DNA of 64,000 nucleotides, from positions 3,964,501 to 4,028,500 of the forward strand of contig NZ_VSRN01000001.1 in the NCBI RefSeq assembly GCF_008369915.1. The letters run 5' to 3'. Positions 1 through 9,580 of this stretch are shown here, piece by piece (position 1 is the first letter of the stretch; each line of letters starts with the position of its first letter). The notes beneath the pieces are model-generated. The model made no database searches. It was given only the letters and a program-made list of their open reading frames with translations, and had not been told where the DNA came from. Made by a program: the position numbers and the translations under genes. This DNA comes from Dyadobacter sp. UC 10. Its GTDB lineage: Bacteria; Bacteroidota; Bacteroidia; Cytophagales; Spirosomataceae.

Positions 1-1057
1 CGTCGTATGGAACAGTGGATTTTTGGTTAAAATACTGTGCTGAAAGATAAAACGTGCCTTTTTCATCTCCCGAAGTTACGCTTAGGTCGGTCTGGTTAGC
101 TACGCCCGTATTCCAGAAATCTTCGCGGAAATTTTGTGGGGAATAGGGGACGGTCTGAATGGAACCATCCTGCAACGGTTTACCGATTTCAACAAGCGAT
201 CCGTCGAATGCCGGACCATATTGCTGGTTTTCATAAGGAGTGTAACTTGGTACATCGTCCGGAGTTGTTCCCGATCCGAATCCTTTTTGCAATTGAGGCA
301 GGAAGCTTACTTTCTCAATAGTGGTCGTATTCGATACCCTGAACTGCGTCACCCCCGCTTTCCCTTTTTTGGTAGTCACGATAAGTGCACCGTTGGATGC
401 ATCGGATCCGTACAATGCCGCTGCACCTGCACCATTTAGGACCTGGATATCTTCGATGTCCTCGGGATTGAGGTTTCCAAGAATATCATTGGTCGAAATG
501 ATGTTGTCTATTACAACCAATGCCTGGTTGTTACCGGTTAGTGAACGGTTACCGCGAAGTACCAGACGGTAATTCGGGTTAACCCCGGAGCTTACGCCCA
601 TTACCAGCAAACCCGGCACGCGACCAGCGAGGCTGGCTGCAACACTGATCGGCTTGCCCTGCACAATGTCCTGTGCCTTTACCGTAGTTGACTGGTTACC
701 GAGTTCACGGCGCTGGGCGGTAAGACCACCCGCTGTAATCACGACTTCGTTCAATGCAAGTTCATCCAGTGTCATCGTTACATCGAGACCACCGGAGGCA
801 GGCACTTTCAGCTCCTGATTGAGGAAGCCGACAAAAGAAAAAATGAGGGATTGACCAGGGCGCGCATTGATGCTGTATTCGCCTTTGTCGTTGGTAAGCG
901 TTCCGGTGTTGGTACCGGCGACCCTGATAGAAACTCCGGGTAAAAATGACCCGTCATCTTTGGAGGTAACCGTCCCGGTTACCTCCCTGCTCTGAGCATA
1001 AGCCTGACTGCAAAGCAGCAGCAAGCCTCCCAGAAAGGGTAGTAGAATTTTTCGCAT
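1..1057 (-). CDS. SusC/RagA-type TonB-linked outer-membrane receptor, C-terminus beyond window
   Basis: The frame is open from an ATG at 1057 down to the left edge, giving about 352 N-terminal residues of what should be a roughly 1000-residue protein. A signal peptide ends near the AYAQ at residues 19-22. It is followed by a carboxypeptidase-regulatory-like domain (about 25-105) and a TonB plug domain that contains the SusC-typical stretch AAALYGSDASNGALIVTTKK. These proteins form the barrel through which glycans or peptides are pulled by TonB energy, capped by a SusD lipoprotein. Its SusD partner would lie outside the window. It is the second SusC on this strand, after the complete one at 2799-6077, but a terminator and a separate promoter candidate lie between them, so it is probably its own transcription unit. 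The substrate cannot be told. Confidence 0.9.
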   Translation of the reverse strand, partial: MRKILLPFLGGLLLLCSQAYAQSREVTGTVTSKDDGSFLPGVSIRVAGTNTGTLTNDKGEYSINARPGQSLIFSFVGFLNQELKVPASGGLDVTMTLDELALNEVVITAGGLTAQRRELGNQSTTVKAQDIVQGKPISVAASLAGRVPGLLVMGVSSGVNPNYRLVLRGNRSLTGNNQALVVIDNIISTNDILGNLNPEDIEDIQVLNGAGAAALYGSDASNGALIVTTKKGKAGVTQFRVSNTTTIEKVSFLPQLQKGFGSGTTPDDVPSYTPYENQQYGPAFDGSLVEIGKPLQDGSIQTVPYSPQNFREDFWNTGVANQTDLSVTSGDEKGTFYLSAQYFNQKSTVPYD

Positions 1058-1200
1058 TAAGTTAGGTTTGTTATATAATAATTTGTCTGTAAAAATAATA
1101 TTTGTCCTGACAATTACAACGGAAATCCATCTTATTTCAAAAGATTATTTGTGCAGTTTTTGTCAAATGCCTTCGAATAGGAAGTGAAATGGGTTTTTCT

Positions 1201-1233
1201 CAAAATTATCTTAGATATTGACTCGTCAACAAA
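1201..1233 (-). promoter_or_regulatory. Candidate Bacteroidota promoter for the partial SusC gene
   Basis: On the minus strand a TTTG (-33 type, 1233-1230) is followed after 21 bases by TAATTTTG (-7 type, 1208-1201). This matches the known Bacteroidota pattern TTTG-N19ish-TAnnTTTG. It would leave a leader of about 135-140 nt before the ATG at 1057, long enough to hold regulation, though I see no clear structure in it. Confidence 0.5.
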
Positions 1234-1274
1234 CGGTTACCTCATTCTACTGACAAAATTGTATTTTACTGATA

Positions 1275-1310
1275 ATGCAAAAAGGCGGACCATAGCCCGC
1301 CTTTTTGCAT
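1275..1310 (-). terminator. Rho-independent terminator of the SusC-SusD operon
   Basis: A perfect 14-bp inverted repeat (1275-1288 and 1297-1310) with an 8-base loop begins 18 bases after the SusD stop. The stem has a GC-rich core and A/T outer arms, so it can work in both directions. Confidence 0.85.
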
Positions 1311-1327
1311 GAAAGAATTTGCTGAGA

Positions 1328-2791
1328 TTAAAATTTATCCCACCACAATTTGGTAGTCACGAGGTCGCCGCCGATTGCACTTGCAGCAGCTTCACGGTTG
1401 GCACCGTTCAGCGTTTGTTCGTTGATCGGGTAGATCATGCGGACAGGAATTGCAAGTCCCGCAGGAGCATTACCACCTGTTGGAGGAAGCAATTTCGGGA
1501 AATCCAATCTTCTCCACTCAACCCACGATTCCCAGCCTCTGTTGTAAAGTGCCAGCCATTTCTGGAAACCGATTTTCTCTTTCCAGTTGGTCGATGCAGT
1601 GGTATACGCAACTTTTGGCTGTGCAAGATAAGCTGCGGTTGCCGCAGTGATTGTAGCAGCTGGTTGGTCGATATTGCGAAGCCAGTATTCGATCGATGCG
1701 CCAACACCTTTATTGTAGTGGTCGGCAGCTGAACCGGCGATGAAACCTCTTTCCACAGCTTCCGCAAGCAGGAACTCAACTTCTGAGTAATCCAGGAACA
1801 AACCTTCCAGATCTGGCTCGATGATGTTGTCACCTACGTGAGAGAATGCAGAGTAAGTATTTGAAAATCCATAAGCTCCTCCTACATAAACGTCATCTTC
1901 ATTTGTAGTGAAGAAAGCAGGAAGCCTCGGGTCTTTCAAATCTTTCAGAGGATTAACGATGGTAGAAGCTGCCACAAAATCCTGACGGCTGGAATACAGC
2001 GGGTTCAGGTTTTGAGCGATCACATTGTAGTTTGGAGGCGTGCTGATATAAGGGAAAGCAGCATTGTCACTATTGGAAGTAAACACTTTTGGCGCTGCTT
2101 CAGCAACGAGTTGTTTGGCCTTCGCCGGATCACTGTCCGCAATGATCATCGCCAATTTAAGTTTCAGCGAATTCGCAAACTTAGCCCACTGTGCCAGGTC
2201 GCCTTCGTAAAGCAAATCTCCGTTTTCAAAAGGTACCCCTGTTGTACTGAATGCCGGAATAGCCGCATCCAGACGCACAAGCAGTGCATCATAAACAGTT
2301 TTAGCGTCGTCGTACTTAGGAAGTACATTATCTGTATTCAATGCTTCCGTGTAAGGAATATTTCCGAAAGTATTGACCAGTGTGGCCCATGCCATTACCT
2401 CAACTACTTCGATCTGGGCAAGTTGTACCGTTTTGTTGGCAGGAACGATGAATTCGTCCGCATTTAATAGCCTGCGGGCTTCGTTCAGGTCGGAGATGAC
2501 ACCTTTGTAGATTCCCTGCCAGAAAGCCTGGGGAACAGTTCTCGCCGTTACATTGTAGCGGGGTTCATCGAGGTAAGTGGTGGTCGCCCAGTGCTGAACG
2601 TACAGGCGGTAGTTGTTCACGTTTACGTTCGGGCTGGTCAATGTATCAGCAAGCCCTTTCAGTGCATTTGAGAATAAAGTTACCGGCGGAACTTCGGATG
2701 GACGCTTTGCATCCACATTGTAATCGTCCAGGCTGTCGACGCAGGCCGTCATCAGCAGGATCGGGAGAAAGAAAATGATTAATCTTTTCAT
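1328..2791 (-). CDS. SusD/RagB-family nutrient-binding outer-membrane lipoprotein
   Basis: Partner lipoprotein of the SusC protein encoded immediately upstream; it forms the lid that binds substrate outside the cell. The protein is 487 residues from the ATG at 2791. This start is chosen over the in-frame ATG at 2827 because it begins directly with a lipoprotein signal (MKRLIIFFLPILLMTAC, lipobox Cys17) and does not overlap the SusC gene, leaving 7 bases between them. The sequence is typical of the SusD-like subgroup that starts with a short linker (SLDDYNVDAKRPSEVP) and helical TPR-like repeats such as QIEVVEVMAWATLVNTFGNIP and a C-terminal WVEWRRLDFP. The gene ends in front of a strong terminator. 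The substrate is unknown; no glycoside hydrolase is linked in the window. Confidence 0.93.
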   Translation of the reverse strand: MKRLIIFFLPILLMTACVDSLDDYNVDAKRPSEVPPVTLFSNALKGLADTLTSPNVNVNNYRLYVQHWATTTYLDEPRYNVTARTVPQAFWQGIYKGVISDLNEARRLLNADEFIVPANKTVQLAQIEVVEVMAWATLVNTFGNIPYTEALNTDNVLPKYDDAKTVYDALLVRLDAAIPAFSTTGVPFENGDLLYEGDLAQWAKFANSLKLKLAMIIADSDPAKAKQLVAEAAPKVFTSNSDNAAFPYISTPPNYNVIAQNLNPLYSSRQDFVAASTIVNPLKDLKDPRLPAFFTTNEDDVYVGGAYGFSNTYSAFSHVGDNIIEPDLEGLFLDYSEVEFLLAEAVERGFIAGSAADHYNKGVGASIEYWLRNIDQPAATITAATAAYLAQPKVAYTTASTNWKEKIGFQKWLALYNRGWESWVEWRRLDFPKLLPPTGGNAPAGLAIPVRMIYPINEQTLNGANREAAASAIGGDLVTTKLWWDKF

Positions 2792-2798
2792 ATATATT

Positions 2799-5700
2799 TT
2801 AGAAACGGAATTTAACATTGAAACCATAACTTCTCACAGCAGGGTATGCACCACTTTGGTATCCACCAGCGCCGTTCAGCAATCCAGAACCTAAACCTTC
2901 TTCAGGATCCTGGTATTTCATGTTTTTGTGGATGATCCAAAGGTTACGACCTATCAGAGAAACATCAACTCCTTTGAAAGCGCGCAGTTTGGAAACAAAA
3001 TCCTGTGGCAGTGAATAAGTCAGCGCAACCTCTCTCAGTTTGACGTAGCTCGCGTCATAGATATACATCGCACGTGGTGGGTTACCTGGGTACCCGTAAG
3101 CAGTGTTTCCGTTGCCATCTGAGTTCTCAGCTCTAACGTCGTTTGGAGTTCCGTCGGCTTTAACACCCGGGAACAGCACGCCGCCTGGTTTGTCGGTCAA
3201 GCCCAGTTTTTTACCGTCAGCATCGTAAGTGTACGCAGGGTCTCTCTTTGGGTTGCCCAATTCGTTCAAACCGGCAGTTACAGGATAAAGACCTGTTCCT
3301 TCACCATACCACTGATCCAGTGACCAAACATCTCCACCGTGGCGGATATCAAGCAGGAAGCTCAAAGAGATGGTCTTGTATTTCAAGCTGTTGCTCAAAC
3401 CACCGATCCAGTCCGGATTCGGGTTACCGATAATTTCAGCAGAACTTGGGGTAGCCTGATACAAACCATTTGAACGAACTACCTTCTGACCATTGTCTTT
3501 GTGGTATACGAAGTTTGTACCGCGGATAACACCAAATGGCTGTCCAACAGCAGCATTAAGAGAAACACCGCCTTGCAGGTTGGCAACAGGTACGTTTTGT
3601 ACACCTTCATACAGGCTGATCACTTCGTTACGGTTACGCGCGAAGTTTGCTGTAAGAGTCCACGAGAAATCCGCAGTTCTGACCGGAGTTACGTAGGCAG
3701 AGATCTCGATACCCTTGTTCTGCACTTCACCCGAGTTGATATACTTGAAAGAATACCCGGTTGCAGCAGAAATCGATACAGGCAGGATCTGGTCCAGCGT
3801 CTGTGAGCGGTAGTAAGTGAAATTGAAACCTACACGGTCTTCAAGAAAAGCAGTTTCCAGTCCGAATTCATAGCTTTTTGTACGCTCTGATCTCAGATTT
3901 GGGTTGTTCTTTGTGTTACGAAGTGTGAAGTAAGGAATGGATCCAAGACCAGTCGGTTTGTCATACACATCCAAAGTACTTCCCCAGGGAGCATCGTTAC
4001 CAACTTCTGCGTAGTTGGCGCTCAGTTTACCCATTGTCAGCCAGCTTGCTTTCAAGCCAGGAAGGTTAGAGAAGTTGAAGTTAGCTCCAACAGCAGGGTA
4101 GAAGTAAGTATTGTTGTCTTTTGGCAGCGTCGACGATTTGTCTTGTCTTGCAGTAAGGTCAAGGTTAACAAGGTCTTTGTAACCAAACGATGCCTGTGCA
4201 TAAAGACCGTCTACGCCAATGCGCTGATATGTTTCAGAAGGAGCTTCAATCGGGTTGATAGAGTTCAGCAGGGAATAAAGCCCCGGTACAACCATACCAC
4301 CGTTTGTAATAGCCCTAACTGCATTCAGTTTCGATCTGCGCATGCTACCTCCCGCCAAACCGGAGAAGTTGATGTCTTTGGTGATCGCTTTGCGGAAGTT
4401 GAAGATTACGTCCAGGTTAGTTTCGTTGAAACCTCTGTTGTAGCGGCTGTATTCCGCCGGGCTTGAACTGTTGAATGCAATTCTTTCTTCCTGAAAATCC
4501 TGCGTTCCATTGTATGCAAAACGTCCTGTTAAGTCAACCCACGGAGCGATTTTGTAGATCGCTTGTGCATAACCGAAGAAGTTATCACGAGAGTCGTTCG
4601 AATAGTTCTGGTAGCGCGAGTAATATGGGTTTTCAGAATAAATAGGACCGTTGTTTTCGAAACGTCTGGTTGGGCTGGCCCAGTTCCAGGTTACGTTCTG
4701 CTCGTTTCTGAAATACGCATCTTTCTGTTCCAAAAGATCAACGTTTGTCTGGAACCACTGTCTGAACTGCTGGTTAGGGTTTTTGCCGTCATAACCTGTT
4801 CCGTAACGTCCGAGACCTTTGATTTGTGAGTAGTTGGCATTAGCCTGAACCGTCAGTTTTTTGGTCAGGTCGAAGCTTGCTGAAAAGTTGAAAAGGTTTT
4901 TGTTCAGCTTACTATTTGGAAGCACACCTTTTTCATCATTCCGCGTATAACCAACTTTGAAAGTGGTGTTTTCACCGCCACCTGTGATGCTGATGCTCTG
5001 GTTTGAGTTTACAGCAGTTTCATAAAATTTGTCCGGGCCGTTTTTCGCTGCAACCCATGGGGTCATTTTCTGGTAATTAGGTGAGCTTGGATCCAATGCA
5101 TCCCACTGATAAACCATTACGGAAGGATCGAATTTAGGGCCAAAAGAAGCATCTGCATCAAAAAGCGTGATGTTGCCTTCGCCAGATCCCAGGTTACCGC
5201 GGTAGAAACGCGTTTTCGCGCCGTCACCATCGTAACCCGCGCCGTATTCGTTCTGGTATTTTACAAACGTAGATTTGTCGATCTTGCCCCAGGTCACACC
5301 GCTGTTCACTGTTACGTCAAAACTGTTTTTACGACCTTGCTTGGTTGTGATCAAAATTACACCGTTCGATGCGCGTGAACCGTACAATGCAGTTGCAGCA
5401 GCACCTTTCAAAACGTTTACAGAAGCGATATTGTCAGGGTTAATATCTGCTGCGGCATTACCGTAGTCAGTTCCTGCACGGCCTGTCTGCTGGTCGGATG
5501 TGTTGGTGTTGGCATTGGAAACCGGCACACCATCAATTACCCACAAAGCCTGGTTGTTACCTGTAATGGACTTGTAACCGCGAATGATCGCGCTGGTCGA
5601 TCCACCCATGTTGTTGTTTGTCTTGATATCCAGACCGGCTACTTTACCCGCAAGCGCATTCATTACACTCGGGTTACGTGCCTGTGTGATTTGTTCAGCA

Positions 5701-6077
5701 TTGACCTGCTGAGCAGCGTAAACCAGTTCATTTCTTTTTCTCTCCTGACCAAGGGCAGTAACAACCACTTCCTGCAGCTGGCTCACATCATTCTTAAGAG
5801 AAACATTGATCGTAGTTTGGCTGCCTATCTCGATTTCCTGGGACTGAAAGCCGATAAAGCTGAACACTAACGTAGAGCCTGACGCTGCTGAGATCGAATA
5901 CTCGCCCTGCGTGTCGGTTGTGGTACCACGAGTAGTACCTTTCAAAGAAATGTTGACACCTGGCAGCACGGAGCCGTCCTCAGCTGTGACCTTGCCAGTC
6001 ACTGCGCGATCCTGTGCGTACAATTGCGTGCTAAGAAGCACCATGCAGCCCAGTAATGATAATAGAAACTTCCTCAT
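2799..6077 (-). CDS. SusC/RagA-family TonB-linked outer-membrane protein
   Basis: A complete 1092-residue TonB-dependent outer-membrane transporter. The signal peptide ends near QLYAQ (residues 18-22), followed by a carboxypeptidase-regulatory-like beta-sandwich (about 24-105), a plug domain (about 115-235) with the SusC signature VLKGAAATALYGSRASNGV, and a long beta-barrel ending in a terminal aromatic (FNVKFRF). It sits directly upstream of the SusD gene in the same operon and together they should form one uptake complex. Family length (about 1000-1100) fits. The N-terminal 230 residues are clearly related to the partial SusC at 1-1057, so these are paralogues. No sigma/anti-sigma or hybrid two-component regulator lies next to it, so its regulation is not shown by context. 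Confidence 0.95.
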   Translation of the reverse strand: MRKFLLSLLGCMVLLSTQLYAQDRAVTGKVTAEDGSVLPGVNISLKGTTRGTTTDTQGEYSISAASGSTLVFSFIGFQSQEIEIGSQTTINVSLKNDVSQLQEVVVTALGQERKRNELVYAAQQVNAEQITQARNPSVMNALAGKVAGLDIKTNNNMGGSTSAIIRGYKSITGNNQALWVIDGVPVSNANTNTSDQQTGRAGTDYGNAAADINPDNIASVNVLKGAAATALYGSRASNGVILITTKQGRKNSFDVTVNSGVTWGKIDKSTFVKYQNEYGAGYDGDGAKTRFYRGNLGSGEGNITLFDADASFGPKFDPSVMVYQWDALDPSSPNYQKMTPWVAAKNGPDKFYETAVNSNQSISITGGGENTTFKVGYTRNDEKGVLPNSKLNKNLFNFSASFDLTKKLTVQANANYSQIKGLGRYGTGYDGKNPNQQFRQWFQTNVDLLEQKDAYFRNEQNVTWNWASPTRRFENNGPIYSENPYYSRYQNYSNDSRDNFFGYAQAIYKIAPWVDLTGRFAYNGTQDFQEERIAFNSSSPAEYSRYNRGFNETNLDVIFNFRKAITKDINFSGLAGGSMRRSKLNAVRAITNGGMVVPGLYSLLNSINPIEAPSETYQRIGVDGLYAQASFGYKDLVNLDLTARQDKSSTLPKDNNTYFYPAVGANFNFSNLPGLKASWLTMGKLSANYAEVGNDAPWGSTLDVYDKPTGLGSIPYFTLRNTKNNPNLRSERTKSYEFGLETAFLEDRVGFNFTYYRSQTLDQILPVSISAATGYSFKYINSGEVQNKGIEISAYVTPVRTADFSWTLTANFARNRNEVISLYEGVQNVPVANLQGGVSLNAAVGQPFGVIRGTNFVYHKDNGQKVVRSNGLYQATPSSAEIIGNPNPDWIGGLSNSLKYKTISLSFLLDIRHGGDVWSLDQWYGEGTGLYPVTAGLNELGNPKRDPAYTYDADGKKLGLTDKPGGVLFPGVKADGTPNDVRAENSDGNGNTAYGYPGNPPRAMYIYDASYVKLREVALTYSLPQDFVSKLRAFKGVDVSLIGRNLWIIHKNMKYQDPEEGLGSGLLNGAGGYQSGAYPAVRSYGFNVKFRF

Positions 6078-6501
6078 ACCTGATTAAAGAATAAGTTTTG
6101 TTATGTTAACACAATGTTGCAAAATTAATTATTAGTTTAACCATTACAACGATTCTATTGCGAATTTCCAAAATATAGTTTGGTATCTGCTATGTTTTTG
6201 GAAAATATTATAATTCATATCGGGTTTTTTTAGCGATTTTGTAAATGTTTGAATTTCGGGGAAAAACTACCAATGGTTATATAATTGTTAACATAACCCT
6301 CCATTTGTTAACTTTTTCGTATCATTACCTTTAACATCTTTTAACTTTTATAATTAAACGGTTTTCATATACGTACCGATTCATGGAATTCCTCTAAATA
6401 GGAATTTTGCCAAATTTTAAATAGCAGTGGTTTTTGTTATTGACTTTTATTCACGTTTTTCGATTGTATTATTTTAATATTTACTTAAAATTTAAACCCT
6501 G
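6078..6501. other. AT-rich intergenic region between divergent SusC and M20 genes
   Basis: This 424-base stretch is clearly more AT-rich than its neighbours and holds no ORF that I can support. It contains the SusC promoter candidate at 6120-6149 and must also contain the promoter of the plus-strand amidohydrolase, for which I could not find a clean TAnnTTTG box. No stem-loop stood out. Confidence 0.6.
6120..6149 (-). promoter_or_regulatory. Candidate promoter of the SusC-SusD operon
   Basis: On the minus strand TTG (6149-6147) is followed after 19 bases by TAATTTTG (6127-6120), the same -7 octamer found before the other SusC gene. It lies about 43-50 bases upstream of the SusC ATG. Confidence 0.55.
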
Positions 6502-7818
6502 ATGTTCTTAAAGAAAATAATGGTGGTAGTACCACTGTTTCTCGCGCAAGCCGCCGCCGCGCAAACCGCGCTCGTATCGCGAATTGATCAGAAGGCACAG
6601 TCAATCGAAAAGAAACTTTCAGATTGGCGACGCGATTTGCATCAAAACCCGGAACTGGGTAACCGGGAATTCAAGACGGCCGAAAAGATCGCGGCCCACC
6701 TCAAACAATTAGGAATTGAAGTGAAAACCGGGGTTGCTCACACGGGCGTAGTGGGTTTACTAAAAGGAGGTAAGGCAGGGCCGGTTGTTGCGCTTCGCGC
6801 GGATATGGACGCCTTGCCGGTGACAGAACGTGTGGATGTCCCGTTCAAATCGACTGTTACAGCCGAATTCAACGGGCAAAAAACGGGTGTAATGCATGCT
6901 TGCGGGCACGATACCCACGTGGCCATATTAATGGGTGTGGCGGAAGTACTGTCTTCCATGAAAAGTGATTTGCAGGGTACCGTCAAATTCATATTCCAGC
7001 CGGCAGAAGAAGGGGCACCGGAGGGAGAGGAAGGAGGCGCCGAGCTTATGATCAAAGAAGGCGTGCTCGAAAATCCCAGGGTGGATGCAGTTTTTGGCCT
7101 GCATATCGATTCCAAAATTGAGGTCGGCAAAATAGGATACAAGCCAGGCCCGACGATGGCGGCAGTTGACATTTTAACGATCAACGTCACCGGAAAGCAA
7201 ACACACGGAGCTTACCCCTGGTCCGGAGTGGATCCTATTGTCACTTCTGCCCAGATCATCAACTCTTTACAAACCATCGTAAGCCGGAACCTGAACCTCA
7301 CGCAGGCCCCCGCAGTAGTTACGATCGGCATGATCAATGGTGGCATCAGACAGAATATTATTCCGGAATCTGTGAAAATGGTGGGAACAATACGGACCTT
7401 TGATGAGGGAATGCACCAGTTTGTTCACAAGCGGATCAATGAGATCGCTACGAATGTGGCAGAAAGCGCGGGAGCCAAAGCAGATGTGAAAATTGATATT
7501 CTCTATCCGGTAGCGGTCAATGACATTCCATTGACTGAAAAGATGATCGGAACTTTACAAAACGTGGCCGGAAAAGAAAACGTCAGTCTGATCCCTGCCA
7601 AGACTGGCGCGGAGGATTTCTCCTACTTTCAGCAAAAAGTACCTGGTTTGTTTTTCTTTCTGGGAGGAATGCCCAAAGGGAAAAATCCCGAAGAGGCTGC
7701 CCCGCATCACACGCCTGACTTTTACCTGGATGAAGGAAGCCTTGTGCTGGGAGTAAGGTCACTCGCCAGGCTCACAACGGATTATATGGAGGGTGCCAAA
7801 GCACAACCAAAAAAATAA
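6502..7818 (+). CDS. Secreted M20-family amidohydrolase (hippurate hydrolase-like)
   Basis: A 438-residue metal-dependent amidohydrolase of the M20D/HipO type, which removes acyl groups from N-acyl amino acids or splits similar amides. Family motifs are LRADMDALPV (98-107), the metal-binding HACGHDTH (132-139), FQPAEEG with the catalytic Glu pair (165-171), GAEDFSYF near residue 370 and the C-terminal HHTPDF. The first 20 residues (MFLKKIMVVVPLFLAQAAAA, then Q) look like a signal peptide, so it probably acts in the periplasm; cytosolic relatives lack this. The gene stands alone, divergent from the SusC operon and ending 6 bases from the convergent SDR gene. The exact substrate cannot be assigned. 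Confidence 0.9.
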   Translation: MFLKKIMVVVPLFLAQAAAAQTALVSRIDQKAQSIEKKLSDWRRDLHQNPELGNREFKTAEKIAAHLKQLGIEVKTGVAHTGVVGLLKGGKAGPVVALRADMDALPVTERVDVPFKSTVTAEFNGQKTGVMHACGHDTHVAILMGVAEVLSSMKSDLQGTVKFIFQPAEEGAPEGEEGGAELMIKEGVLENPRVDAVFGLHIDSKIEVGKIGYKPGPTMAAVDILTINVTGKQTHGAYPWSGVDPIVTSAQIINSLQTIVSRNLNLTQAPAVVTIGMINGGIRQNIIPESVKMVGTIRTFDEGMHQFVHKRINEIATNVAESAGAKADVKIDILYPVAVNDIPLTEKMIGTLQNVAGKENVSLIPAKTGAEDFSYFQQKVPGLFFFLGGMPKGKNPEEAAPHHTPDFYLDEGSLVLGVRSLARLTTDYMEGAKAQPKK

Positions 7819-7824
7819 TGCAGA

Positions 7825-8625
7825 CTACTCAGGAATGTTCTTCCTTACCTGATCAAATAGCAGCGTAGGGAAGAACCTTTTCAGATAAATAGCGGCTACC
7901 TCTTTGAATCCGCCGATATAGATTTCCTTTTTATCCTTTTTTACCGCATTCAGAATCTGTCGCGCACATTCCTCTGCCGGAATTCCATTTGCCTGGTTAG
8001 CATCCATTTTGCCAAATTTCGAACCGGATTCATTCAATGCATTCAATGAAATATTGGTACGTATATATCCCGGGCAAACGGTTGTCACTTTAATATTATC
8101 AACATAACCCTCAGCCCGCAGCGAATCGTAAAATCCGTGCAAGGCATGTTTGGCAGCATTATAGCCCGAGCGCATTATCGTACCGATCTTCCCGGCGACG
8201 CTGCTCATGACAATGAAATGCCCGCTTTTTTGTCTGGTCATATATGGCAGTACCGCCTTCGTCAGCGCTACTGTACTGAAAAAATCAATTTCCATCAGAT
8301 TCCGGTAAACCGCCAGATCAGTGTCTTTAATGTAAGAGCGCTGACTTACGCCCGCATTGTGCACCATGATGTCTATCCGCTGAAACTGCGCAATGACTTG
8401 TTCCGCGGCCGGACCTGCCATTTCCAGATCGGTCACATCCATCGGTAATACGAGCACAGACGTATCAGGAAGGCCGGTAGCCAGCTTCACTCTTTCCAAC
8501 TCCTCTTTTCTGCGAGCTGTTAATACCAGCTTCGCGCCTTCCCGCGCGAAGGCAATAGCCAGTGCCTCGCCGATTCCGGAACTCGCACCGGTTATCCACA
8601 CAACCTTATTTTTGAAGTTTTCCAT
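7825..8625 (-). CDS. Short-chain dehydrogenase/reductase (SDR), NAD(P)-dependent
   Basis: A 266-residue classical SDR with the Rossmann cofactor motif TGASSGIG (12-19), the HNAG variant of the structural motif (89-92), a catalytic Ser around 142, and Tyr155-x3-Lys159 in GYNAAKHA. Classical SDRs oxidise or reduce alcohol, keto or sugar substrates. The central and C-terminal parts resemble the dehydrogenase group annotated as DHRS7-like or SDR-c. The gene follows the LD-carboxypeptidase with only 4 bases between them, so they are likely co-transcribed, although the enzymatic link is unclear. The substrate is not predictable. Confidence 0.92.
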   Translation of the reverse strand: MENFKNKVVWITGASSGIGEALAIAFAREGAKLVLTARRKEELERVKLATGLPDTSVLVLPMDVTDLEMAGPAAEQVIAQFQRIDIMVHNAGVSQRSYIKDTDLAVYRNLMEIDFFSTVALTKAVLPYMTRQKSGHFIVMSSVAGKIGTIMRSGYNAAKHALHGFYDSLRAEGYVDNIKVTTVCPGYIRTNISLNALNESGSKFGKMDANQANGIPAEECARQILNAVKKDKKEIYIGGFKEVAAIYLKRFFPTLLFDQVRKNIPE

Positions 8626-8629
8626 TGAT

Positions 8630-9565
8630 CTATATAAATGCGGGAACAGCCGGCAGGAATTGAAGGGCGGCGTTTTCAGAAGTTACCGTAAACTTTGCCT
8701 GCATTCCTACTCCCATCGCCCGGTTATCGCCCACGTGGCCTACCGGAAAATCGAAACAAACCGGGTATGCATATTCCGCAATATGTTCATGAATGATTTC
8801 ATTTGCATTCTTACCGAAAGTCGGCTCTTTGTTATCTTTCATATCTGTAAACTGTCCGACGATAAGTCCGGCCAGATTGGAAAGCTTGCCAGCACGTTTC
8901 ATCTGAATCATCATTCTGTCCAGATTGTACAGATATTCACTGATATCTTCAATAAAAAGAATAGTACCGTCTGTGTTGATTTCGGTTTCGGAGCCGATCA
9001 GATGGTTGAGAATGCAAAGGTTTCCGCCCGCAACAGTTGCAGTAGCTTCTCCCTTCCGGTTCAATGCATGCGGATTGACTTTGTACTCGGGCATTTCTCC
9101 AAAAAGGAGCTGCCGCAGCGATTCTTCCGCAAGTTCACCTCCGTAAGTTGTAATGGATTTGGCCATTGGCGCGTGCAGACTGCCATAACCCAGTTGAAGT
9201 ACCTGAGATAACAACACGGTCAGATCACTAAATCCGACAATCCATTTAGGATGTTGCAGAAACCGATCGAAGTTAAGTTGGTCGACAATGCGGGAGCACC
9301 CGTAGCCTCCGCGCGCAGCAATAATTGCATCGATGCAGGGATCATCCAGCATTCTCTGCAGATCTGCCAGCCGCATTTCGTCGCTCGCCGAAAACTGATT
9401 AAAGGCTGATCTTAATGTGTCGCCTTCTATTACCCGCAATCCCCATTTGTTTGTAAAAATGTCGATACCCCCCAGTATATCCTCATATTTAATGACACTA
9501 GCCGGGGCAACAATCCCGATCTGATCGCCGGGTTTTAGGAAAGGGGGAAGTTTGATTTGATTCAT
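8630..9565 (-). CDS. LD-carboxypeptidase, peptidase family S66
   Basis: A 311-residue serine peptidase of family S66, which releases the terminal D-Ala from L,D-bonded tetrapeptides during peptidoglycan recycling. The N-terminal LKPGDQIGIVAPAS, the ARGGYG motif (84-89), nucleophile Ser113 in GFSD, catalytic Glu206 in LFIED and His277 in FPVGHVGDN are all present. No signal peptide is seen, so it should be cytoplasmic like LdcA. It is the first gene of a pair with the SDR gene (4-base gap) and follows the YoeB-type toxin gene by 15 bases. A NagZ-like GH3 fusion lies 0.9 kb upstream on the same strand, which fits a local recycling theme. Confidence 0.93.
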   Translation of the reverse strand: MNQIKLPPFLKPGDQIGIVAPASVIKYEDILGGIDIFTNKWGLRVIEGDTLRSAFNQFSASDEMRLADLQRMLDDPCIDAIIAARGGYGCSRIVDQLNFDRFLQHPKWIVGFSDLTVLLSQVLQLGYGSLHAPMAKSITTYGGELAEESLRQLLFGEMPEYKVNPHALNRKGEATATVAGGNLCILNHLIGSETEINTDGTILFIEDISEYLYNLDRMMIQMKRAGKLSNLAGLIVGQFTDMKDNKEPTFGKNANEIIHEHIAEYAYPVCFDFPVGHVGDNRAMGVGMQAKFTVTSENAALQFLPAVPAFI

Positions 9566-9580
9566 AAATAAAAGGGTACA

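Noticed and set aside
8393-9211. 272-codon plus-strand open frame
   Set aside because: It is antisense to the SDR and LD-carboxypeptidase genes, both of which have full motifs; the protein is Cys/Ser/His-rich and unlike any family.
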